Shown here piece by piece: positions 6,266 to 12,134 of a DNA stretch of 13,196 nt. This DNA is from JBOGXB01 sp050694215 (GTDB lineage Bacteria; Actinomycetota; CADDZG01; WHSQ01). Each line of letters begins with the position of its first letter. Positions within the stretch are counted from its first letter, which is position 1. A model generated the notes under the pieces. The model saw nothing but the letters and a program-made list of their open reading frames with translations, made no database searches and was not told where the DNA came from. The DNA lies in contig JBOGXB010000055.1 of assembly GCA_050694215.1 (NCBI GenBank), forward strand, positions 1 to 13,196, written 5' to 3'. Made by a program: the position numbers and the translations under genes.

Positions 6266-7554
6266 GCGTCCCCTCCAAATCTCTTCTCCGCGAGCGCAAG
6301 CAGCCGCCCGGCACAGTCGCGCGTCCGATCTTTCTCCTCTTCGGTCGCCATCGCGACTCTTTCCCGGACCAGCTCCTCGCAGCGGGCCACGACTTCGTCC
6401 CATTCGCTCGGTGGGCGACCCGATCCAGCAAGCGCGGCTCGCATCCACTTCCGTCCATAACCCGCGTGAATCGCCTCGTCCGCCCAGTCGAAGTCCATAT
6501 CGCGCTGGCCCTCCGAGTCGCCCAAGCGACCCAGCTCGGTGGCGCGGTCGCGTTTCTTGCCGATGTTCTTGGTCTCGAAGTACGACAACATCCCGAGTCT
6601 GAAGATGGGATCGTTGTCGCTGCACGCCTCGTAGATGTACGAGCCGAGCGGAACATCCTCTTTCTCGAAGCCCCAACGGTCGAGACGGCGCGAACCCATC
6701 ATCATGTGCCGGCTCTCGTCGTAGAGCCACCGAGCGGCGTCGTGGAGGAACTCCCACCCGAGGCCATCGGCGTAGGCATGCAGGATCGCGCCCGCAGTAT
6801 CGACCGCCCACACCTCGTTCAGGTGACTGACCGCGCTGCGAATCCGCAACCGCCATCCGTCTCCGTAAGGGAAGCCCGGATCGAAGTTGTCCGGCCAGTA
6901 AAAGGTGGTCACGAAGTAGCGATCGTCGCGGGCCGGGCGGTCGGGAAGCCGGAACTGGATCCCGGGGTCGACGAACGATTCGAGCTTGGCACCCTTGTTC
7001 CTTTTGCCCGGCGACGCTCCTCCGAGCTCATCCAGCCGCTGAGCCATCGTCGCCGCCCACTCGCTGCCGTAGGAGGCCCCCTGGGTGGTCGCCTCCGGCG
7101 GCTCCTCGAGCCGGGCCAAGGCCCCTATCTGGCTTCTCTTCTCTCGCGCCGCGAGATCGAGGAAACGGCGGGTGGGGCCGTCGGCGACGTCGTCGTTGGC
7201 GTCGAGATAGCCGTCGTAGGCGCGCAACAGCGCGGGAAGGAAGACCTCGCGCAGCCCCGCGAGAAACGAGAGTGGGCCCGGCGCGTTGACGGACGCATCG
7301 AAGAGGCGAACTACGTCTCGGTCGACGCCGGTGTCGAGATCTCGCTCCGGGTAGCGGAGCTCGAACACTCGCTCGCGAAGGGCGTTTGCAGTCATCACTC
7401 CCTCCCACGCGGTCCTGGCGAGGAAAGCCTTCGTCTCGAGTCTGCGGACGCGCGAGACCCAGGCTCCACAGGAGATGGTGAGGGCGCGCTCGTAGTGAAA
7501 GAAGCGCCTGAGCGCGACCGCGGCATCGATTCGAAGCTGCACGCGCCCGCTCAC
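6262..7554 (-). CDS. Ferritin-like (DUF455-like) predicted diiron protein
   Basis: 430-residue soluble protein of unknown function. The C-terminal half carries a full set of carboxylate-diiron ligands in four predicted helices: E247 (LNEVWAVD), E280-xx-H283 (YDESRHMMM), E327 (SYFETKN) and E360-xx-H363 (ADEAIHAGYGRKW). The gaps E247-E280 and E327-E360 are both 33 residues, as expected for two helix pairs of a four-helix bundle. The DE-xx-H-xxxG-x-W end and the order of motifs resemble DUF455 ferritin-like proteins. The N-terminal half (E22, E51, E103, E138) looks like a second bundle without the histidines. The start is a GTG overlapping the kinase stop (GTGA); no clear Shine-Dalgarno is seen, and a GTG at 7542 is another option. 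Coding begins before the ATG at 7395, because the upstream residues look protein-like (RRFFHYERAL). It overlaps cdd by four bases, so it is cotranscribed with the nucleoside genes. It could be an oxygenase, an oxidase or an iron-binding protein; I cannot say which. Confidence 0.75.
   Translation of the reverse strand: MSGRVQLRIDAAVALRRFFHYERALTISCGAWVSRVRRLETKAFLARTAWEGVMTANALRERVFELRYPERDLDTGVDRDVVRLFDASVNAPGPLSFLAGLREVFLPALLRAYDGYLDANDDVADGPTRRFLDLAAREKRSQIGALARLEEPPEATTQGASYGSEWAATMAQRLDELGGASPGKRNKGAKLESFVDPGIQFRLPDRPARDDRYFVTTFYWPDNFDPGFPYGDGWRLRIRSAVSHLNEVWAVDTAGAILHAYADGLGWEFLHDAARWLYDESRHMMMGSRRLDRWGFEKEDVPLGSYIYEACSDNDPIFRLGMLSYFETKNIGKKRDRATELGRLGDSEGQRDMDFDWADEAIHAGYGRKWMRAALAGSGRPPSEWDEVVARCEELVRERVAMATEEEKDRTRDCAGRLLALAEKRFGGDA
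6272..6276 (-). promoter_or_regulatory. Ribosome binding site of cdd
   Basis: GGAGG (minus strand) six bases before the GTG at 6265. It decides this start over the longer open frame. Confidence 0.7.
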
Positions 7555-8468
7555 GCGAGGAAGTGATCCAGCTCTGTCAGCGTTGGGAGCGCCGGAATTA
7601 CTCCGAGCTTGGTACATGCGAGTGCTCCCGCCCCGCACGCGCGCCGGACCGCATCGCTCAGGGACATCCCCTGGGCAAGTGCCGTCGCGAGTGTCCCATT
7701 GAAGGCGTCACCGGCCCCCGTCGTGTCCACGACGTTGGCCGGGAAGGCATCGATGTGCTCGACGCCGGCGGACGTGACTATCGACGCTCCGCGGGGGCCG
7801 CGCGTCAGGACCACCGTGTCAACTCCGCGGCGCATCAGCTCCGCGCAGACGTCGAGGTCTTCGGTTGGATTGTTCGGAGCGAGCCCGGCTAGGAGGCGCG
7901 CTTCGGTCTGATTGGGCGTCAGGACGTCGACGTTTCTGAGCGCGCTCGGTTCGAGCTCCCGAGCGGGGGCGGGGTTGAGGATGGCCAGGGCGCCTTCCTC
8001 CCGAGCAGCTGCCATGGCCGCCGCGGCGGTCTCGATGGGGATCTCGAGCTGCGTGACGACCACCGAGCTGTCGGCGATCAGGTCCCGCGCAGCCTCGATG
8101 TGAGAGGGAGCGAAGAGCTCATTGGCCCCCGGGTCGAGGAGGATGCGGTTCTCTCCGGTCGCGTCGAGGATGATGAACCCGACGCCGGTGTTGCGCTCGG
8201 AAGTGCGCTCGAGGCGCTTTGTCCCCACGCCTTCGAGGGAGTACATGTCCACCGCAATGTCTCCGAAGTCGTCGGTTCCGATCATGCCGACGAGCTCGAC
8301 TCGTTCGCCCATGCGAGCAACCTGCACGGCCTGGTTGCTGCCCTTGCCACCGGGACCGAGATCGAAATCTCGTGCGAGCACCGTCTCTCCCGCGGCCGGG
8401 AAGCGCGTCGAGCGCAGAGTCAAGCCAACCGCAAAGCTCCCTGCGACCGTGACTATCCCGCGGGTCAT
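7551..8468 (-). CDS. PfkB/ribokinase-family sugar or nucleoside kinase, variant
   Basis: 305-residue PfkB kinase, closest in layout to ribokinase. It has GPGGKGSNQA (38-47), the lid and adenine regions, TQLEIPIE (139-146), LNPAPARE (164-171), TPNQTEAR (184-191) and the anion-hole/catalytic motif DTTGAGD (248-254, base D254). In E. coli RbsK, N14 and D16 of GSINAD bind ribose; the equivalent residues here are A13 and G15 (GSFAVG), so the sugar site is altered although catalysis should be intact. Deoxyribose, a nucleoside or another sugar are possible substrates. The start is ATG at 8468 with no Shine-Dalgarno, preceded by a TAGACT -10 at leaderless spacing. It is the first gene of the minus operon, overlaps the ferritin-like gene by four bases, and diverges from the nucleoside hydrolase. 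Confidence 0.9.
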   Translation of the reverse strand: MTRGIVTVAGSFAVGLTLRSTRFPAAGETVLARDFDLGPGGKGSNQAVQVARMGERVELVGMIGTDDFGDIAVDMYSLEGVGTKRLERTSERNTGVGFIILDATGENRILLDPGANELFAPSHIEAARDLIADSSVVVTQLEIPIETAAAAMAAAREEGALAILNPAPARELEPSALRNVDVLTPNQTEARLLAGLAPNNPTEDLDVCAELMRRGVDTVVLTRGPRGASIVTSAGVEHIDAFPANVVDTTGAGDAFNGTLATALAQGMSLSDAVRRACGAGALACTKLGVIPALPTLTELDHFLA

Positions 8469-8474
8469 GGGGGG

Positions 8475-8480
8475 AGTCTA
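8475..8480 (-). promoter_or_regulatory. Putative leaderless -10 box for the five-gene operon
   Basis: Minus-strand TAGACT fits the actinobacterial TANNNT -10 pattern. Its last base lies seven bases from the A of the kinase ATG, so transcription would begin at the start codon. No ribosome binding site is present, consistent with a leaderless mRNA. It overlaps the plus-strand -10 by two bases. Confidence 0.5.
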
Positions 8481-8484
8481 GGGT
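8479..8484 (+). promoter_or_regulatory. Putative leaderless -10 box for the nucleoside hydrolase operon
   Basis: TAGGGT fits TANNNT, with its last base seven bases from the A of the ATG at 8491, the mirror of the minus-strand element. A GGGGGGAG at 8469-8476 is about 14 bases upstream of the ATG, too far for a good ribosome site. No clear -35 box is seen. Confidence 0.45.
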
Positions 8485-8490
8485 TCCCTG

Positions 8491-9423
8491 ATGATGAAGC
8501 TGGTTATCGACACCGACACCGCAGGAGACGACGTCACCTCACTTCTGTTCGGCCTGAGGTGGCCGGGCGTCGAGCTCGAGGCCATCACGGTGGTGGCGGG
8601 GAACGTCTACCTCGATCAGTGCGTGCAGAACGCGCTCTATACGTGCGAGGTTGCGGATCGGCCCGACGTCCCCGTCTACGCGGGGGCCGACCGACCCTTG
8701 CTGCGCGAGCTCGTCACCGCTCACAACGTGCATGGGGAAGATGGCATGGGCAACTCCGGCTTCCCAAGAGCGACGAAGGATGCTGAGAGTAAGCACGCGG
8801 TGGATGCCCTCGTCGAGCTTGCCGACCGCCATGCCGGGGAGCTCGAGGTGATCGCCCAGGGCCCACTTACCAACCTCTCCCTCGCCCTGCGCAAGGATCC
8901 TACGCTCCCCGAGAAGGTGAGACGGCTCTGGATCATGGGTGGCGCCAACAACTCGCTGGGCAATATCACTCCCGCGGCCGAGTTCAATTTCTATGTCGAC
9001 CCCGAGGCAGCCCACATGGTGCTGACCGCCGGGTTCCGAACTGTCCTCGTGCCCTGGGACGTGTGCATCAACGACGGCATCCTGCTGCGAGGGGAGCTCG
9101 CGGGCATCATCGAGATGAAGACCAAGCTGAGTGAGTTCTACCTGGCGGTGAATCGAGCCACATGGGAGTTCGTTCGCGACGAGATGGGCATCGACGGCAT
9201 TAGCCATCCCGACGCGCTAACGATCGCTATGGCGATCGACGAAAGACTGATCCTTGAACGCGATAACTACTTCGTCGATTGCGAGTACCAGTCGGAATTG
9301 ACTCGTGGCTACAGCGTCGTCGACCTCATGAGCGTCACGGGCAATGCTCCCAACTGCGACGTCGTCCTCGGGGCCGACAAGGGCGCCTTCTTGAAGATGC
9401 TGACCGAGCTGCTTTCGGGATGA
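8491..9423 (+). CDS. Nucleoside hydrolase (IUNH family)
   Basis: 310-residue inosine/uridine-preferring-type nucleoside hydrolase, splitting the N-glycosidic bond with water to give a free base and ribose. The N-terminal calcium motif is DTDTAGDD (7-14), a variant of the classical DTDPGxDD; D9, D13 and D14 are likely ligands. VHGEDGMGN (80-88) and GPLTNLSLAL (124-133, T127) follow, and HPD (239-241) near the C-terminus probably supplies an active-site His and the last calcium Asp. Base specificity cannot be read from the sequence. Two adjacent ATGs (8491, 8494) are possible; 8491 fits the leaderless promoter spacing. It overlaps the next gene, a ribokinase, by four bases (ATGA), which would phosphorylate the ribose released. 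Confidence 0.93.
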   Translation: MMKLVIDTDTAGDDVTSLLFGLRWPGVELEAITVVAGNVYLDQCVQNALYTCEVADRPDVPVYAGADRPLLRELVTAHNVHGEDGMGNSGFPRATKDAESKHAVDALVELADRHAGELEVIAQGPLTNLSLALRKDPTLPEKVRRLWIMGGANNSLGNITPAAEFNFYVDPEAAHMVLTAGFRTVLVPWDVCINDGILLRGELAGIIEMKTKLSEFYLAVNRATWEFVRDEMGIDGISHPDALTIAMAIDERLILERDNYFVDCEYQSELTRGYSVVDLMSVTGNAPNCDVVLGADKGAFLKMLTELLSG

Positions 9424-10331
9424 GCGGTGCGTCGGTCGCGGTCGTAGGCAGCCTGAACCTCGACATCGTCGTCTCCGTCGACCATCACCCGCGACCCGGT
9501 GAGACGGTGATCGGCGGGCCTCTCTTTACGAACCAGGGCGGCAAGGGCGCGAACCAGGCGGTCGCTGCGGCGCGGCTCGGACAGCAGGTCGCGCTGGTCG
9601 GCGGAGTAGGCGACGACGACTCCGGACGCAACCTCCTCGAGGCGCTGAACCGCGAGGGTGTCGACGCCACTCACGTCCGTGTCATGGAGGACGAGCATTC
9701 GGGGTCGGCGCTGATCGCAGTCGATCCCGAAGGAGAGAACACGATCGTGGTCAGCCCTGGGGCCAATGCGCTGGTCTCTCCGGACGACATCTACGAAGCA
9801 GGTCCCCTCCTGGAGCATGCTGCCGTCACGCTCCTCCAGCTGGAGGTCCCACTCGAGGCCGTTGACGCAGCAGCTAAGTCAGCGGGTGGGACCGTCGTGT
9901 TGAATCCGGCCCCCTTCAGAGGTCTGCCCGACTCCCTCCTGGATCACGTAGACCTTCTCGTCCCGAACGCGGGTGAGCTGGCGGCTCTAGCCGGAGAGCA
10001 GACCAGCGACGATCTCGATGACGTTGCCGAGATGGCTTCCCGCATCCACGGGCCTGAAGCCGTCGTCGTGACCCTCGGCGCACGAGGCGCGCTACTGGCG
10101 AGCCGAGGGTCCTCGCGCCGGGTTGCCGCACCAAGGGTGGATGTAGTCGACACGACCGCCGCCGGGGATTGCTTCTGCGGGGCACTCGCCGATGCCCTGG
10201 TCCGTGAACTGTCCTTCGAGGCCGCGGTGGAGTGGGCAGTGCGCTGCGCGTCGCTCTCGACCACGCGCAAGGGCGCGCAGCCTTCTCTCCCTACTCGGGC
10301 CGAGGTCGAAGCTCTCACTGACGCCGAGTGA
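9420..10331 (+). CDS. rbsK: Ribokinase
   Basis: 303-residue ribokinase, ATP plus ribose to ribose-5-phosphate. The ribose-binding N13 and D15 are present in GSLNLD, with QGGKGANQA (39-47), LQLEVPLE (139-146, E142), LNPAPF (161-166), VPNAGE (181-186) and the catalytic motif DTTAAGD (244-250, base D250). The KGAQPSLP segment near the C-terminus is also typical. It starts at an ATG overlapping the nucleoside hydrolase stop (ATGA); an open frame 5' of this lies inside the hydrolase. It differs clearly from the other kinase at 7551-8468, which lacks the Asn/Asp, so this one is the better candidate for true ribokinase. It ends convergent with a methyltransferase gene, within a long inverted repeat. 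Confidence 0.94.
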   Translation: MSGASVAVVGSLNLDIVVSVDHHPRPGETVIGGPLFTNQGGKGANQAVAAARLGQQVALVGGVGDDDSGRNLLEALNREGVDATHVRVMEDEHSGSALIAVDPEGENTIVVSPGANALVSPDDIYEAGPLLEHAAVTLLQLEVPLEAVDAAAKSAGGTVVLNPAPFRGLPDSLLDHVDLLVPNAGELAALAGEQTSDDLDDVAEMASRIHGPEAVVVTLGARGALLASRGSSRRVAAPRVDVVDTTAAGDCFCGALADALVRELSFEAAVEWAVRCASLSTTRKGAQPSLPTRAEVEALTDAE

Positions 10332-10373
10332 GTATCACGTTGGCATATAGGGAACGGAGTACTCACTCGACGT
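10321..10373. terminator. Long inverted repeat spanning two convergent stop codons
   Basis: Bases 10321-10334 pair with 10360-10373 at 13 of 14 positions (core CGAGTGAGTA / TACTCACTCG, one mismatch), with a 25-base loop. The stop codons of rbsK (10329-10331) and of the methyltransferase (10363-10365) both lie inside the arms, so each gene's mRNA would end in the hairpin. No T-run follows, so it may be a bidirectional terminator of non-classical type or an mRNA-end stabiliser. Confidence 0.5.
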
Positions 10374-11124
10374 TGGCAAGGACGCGCGATGTGGCACCGG
10401 GCGCGAAATGAACGACGAGGCGTGTGCCGGGAACGCGAAACAGCTCCAGCTCATGCCGACGGCGGTGTAGGACCGTGACTACTCCGGGGGAGAGTCGCCA
10501 GTAGTCATCCCACACGATCGCTCCCGAGGAAGAGAGCATTCGGAGAGCGTTAGACGTGTCCGACTCCACGTACTGTTCTGAGTGGGCTCCGTCTATGTAG
10601 ATGAGGTCACAGGCGCCGTGCCAGCTCGAGAAGTCGAAACCGGCAGAATCACCCCAGTGCTGACGTACCCCGTTGACACTCTGAAGGCGCTCGTATGCCA
10701 TTGGCATTCTTCCCGCACGATGGAGATCACTCTCCTCCAGGTCGAGGCGCGGCGTCTCGCCCGGCGGAATGTCAAGCGTGTGTACGGCAGCATCCGGAAG
10801 ATTGCGAGCGAGACACCAAGCGGTTAGGCCCGTGAACGTCCCGATCTCGAACAGGACGCGGGCCGGGAGCTCCTTGGCCAACGACACGAGAAAAAAGAGT
10901 CCGTCGATCGTCTGCATTCCCGGCTGCATCAAGAATCGCCTCGGCGGCAAGATCAGCTCGTGACGATAGATACGTCTCAATGCCGTCTCGGGTAGAACGG
11001 AGAGAGGAGATCTACGCTCGAATTGATGATTGAGGAACTGTCGCCACAGAAGGTTCATGCGGCGTGTAAGGCTCTTCAACCCCAGCGGATTCTGATAACC
11101 GGTCCAGTCCTCAGACGATCCCAC
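10363..11124 (-). CDS. Class I SAM-dependent methyltransferase
   Basis: 253-residue protein with a Rossmann-type methyltransferase fold, similar to the Methyltransf_24 group often seen near polysaccharide or secondary-metabolite genes. Motif I is FEIGTFTG (92-99), the acidic residue ending strand 2 is D118 (HTLDIP), and motif IV is DLIYIDGAHS (173-182), followed by a strand ending WDDY (205-208). Residues 1-85 form a helical, basic N-terminal region without a recognised domain. Substrate unknown. The start is a GTG with AGGTGA at 11131-11136, six bases away. By hand count, bases 10921-11100, in the 5' half, are 97/180 G+C (54%), against about 65-68% in the 60-base samples counted in neighbours. 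This suggests separate acquisition. It sits 68 bp downstream of the transporter genes and could be read through from them. Confidence 0.85.
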   Translation of the reverse strand: MGSSEDWTGYQNPLGLKSLTRRMNLLWRQFLNHQFERRSPLSVLPETALRRIYRHELILPPRRFLMQPGMQTIDGLFFLVSLAKELPARVLFEIGTFTGLTAWCLARNLPDAAVHTLDIPPGETPRLDLEESDLHRAGRMPMAYERLQSVNGVRQHWGDSAGFDFSSWHGACDLIYIDGAHSEQYVESDTSNALRMLSSSGAIVWDDYWRLSPGVVTVLHRRRHELELFRVPGTRLVVHFAPGATSRVLANVE

Positions 11125-11192
11125 TCCCGGTCACCTAGCTTCCGGGCGTAGAAATGAGCTGAGACTCGGTTCCTCGCCGTCGGGAGGGACCG
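11125..11192 (-). other. Short gap between transporter and methyltransferase genes
   Basis: This 68-bp gap holds the methyltransferase ribosome site and a weak CCCGG (11126-11130) / CCGGG (11142-11146) dyad. I see no convincing promoter or terminator, so read-through from the permease genes is possible. Confidence 0.4.
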
Positions 11193-12134
11193 TCAAAGTC
11201 CACCCGACCCCTCATACGCCTTGCCCGCTGCAGCAGGAGGCTGAACCCGGCCCATGAAACCGGCGATGGCGATGATCGTGATCACGTACGGGATCATGCG
11301 GATGAACTGCTCCGGCAGGAGCGAGATCACGGGAGCGTCGTTCAGTCGCAGCGGGACGGCCTGAGCGATTCCGAAGAGCAGTGAGCCGATCATGAGTGGG
11401 ATCGGCTTCCAGTTCCCCAATATGAGTGCGGCAAGGGCGATGAAGCCGAGGCCCTGAGTCTGGCCTTCACGGAACAACCCGTTGATCTCGATCGCGAGGA
11501 AGGCTCCGGCGAAACCCGCCAGAAGGCCCGACAGCGCCACTCCCGCATACCGGAGCGGCGCGACCCTTACACCCAGAGTCGAAGCTGCTTCGGGGTTCTC
11601 GCCGGCCGCTTTCAGTCGCAGTCCGAAGCGGGTTCGGTTCAATACGAACAGGACGGGGATCGTGAGCAGGAAGGCGACCGGCACGACCGGTGACATGCCT
11701 TCGAAGGCTTGCCCCAACCCGAAGGGGAGTTCACGGAGCAGTGGGACGTTGATCGTGCCGAGGTCACGGATGCCTGGATCGGACTGCGTCGCCTGATCGA
11801 AGAACAGCTGGGACAAGAATCGAGCGAGCCCCACGGCGATGATGTTGATCACTACGCCCGACACGATGTGGTCGACGCGGAAGGTGATGGTCGCGATCGC
11901 GTGGACGAGCGAGTAGAGGAGGCCGGCCCCGGCTCCGATCAGTAGACCGGGGATAGGCCCGTACTCGATCGTTCCCCAGGCCCCCATGACCGTGCCCACG
12001 ATCATGAGCCCCTCCAAGCCGATGTTCACGATGCCCGAGCGCTCGCTGAACATTCCCCCGAGCCCGGTGATGTAGATGATCGTGAAGTAGCGGAATCCGA
12101 GCGCGACTGCGGCGCCGAGGTCAACGAGATCCAT
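11193..12134 (-). CDS. nupQ: Nucleoside ABC transporter permease, NupQ/BmpC-like
   Basis: 313-residue integral membrane permease of the branched-chain-amino-acid-type (BPD_transp_2) fold, in the subgroup that works with BmpA-type lipoproteins to import nucleosides. The N-terminal motif ERSGIVNIGLEG (31-42) is characteristic. The cytoplasmic loop that contacts the ATPase has GENPEAASTLGV (178-189), followed by GFIALAALILGNWKP (230-244). Eight to ten hydrophobic segments are visible. ATG at 12134 overlaps the upstream permease stop by one base (TGATG), with GGAGG at 12145-12149, ten bases away. The nucleoside assignment rests on family resemblance and on the catabolic genes alongside; a sugar-type substrate cannot be excluded from sequence alone. 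Confidence 0.88.
   Translation of the reverse strand: MDLVDLGAAVALGFRYFTIIYITGLGGMFSERSGIVNIGLEGLMIVGTVMGAWGTIEYGPIPGLLIGAGAGLLYSLVHAIATITFRVDHIVSGVVINIIAVGLARFLSQLFFDQATQSDPGIRDLGTINVPLLRELPFGLGQAFEGMSPVVPVAFLLTIPVLFVLNRTRFGLRLKAAGENPEAASTLGVRVAPLRYAGVALSGLLAGFAGAFLAIEINGLFREGQTQGLGFIALAALILGNWKPIPLMIGSLLFGIAQAVPLRLNDAPVISLLPEQFIRMIPYVITIIAIAGFMGRVQPPAAAGKAYEGSGGL

Noticed and set aside
6266..6856. N-terminal extension of cytidine deaminase
   Set aside because: The extra residues overlap the ferritin-like gene and look non-coding; the GTG at 6265 has a strong ribosome site and gives the normal family length.
6466..7566. 366-residue open frame on the plus strand
   Set aside because: It lies antisense to the ferritin-like gene, has low-complexity Arg/Val/Glu-rich composition and no recognisable motif. 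High-GC codon bias creates such shadows.
7551..10331. The two kinases as a recent tandem duplication
   Set aside because: They are on opposite strands, differ throughout and have different sugar-site residues, so they are old paralogues, not a fresh repeat.
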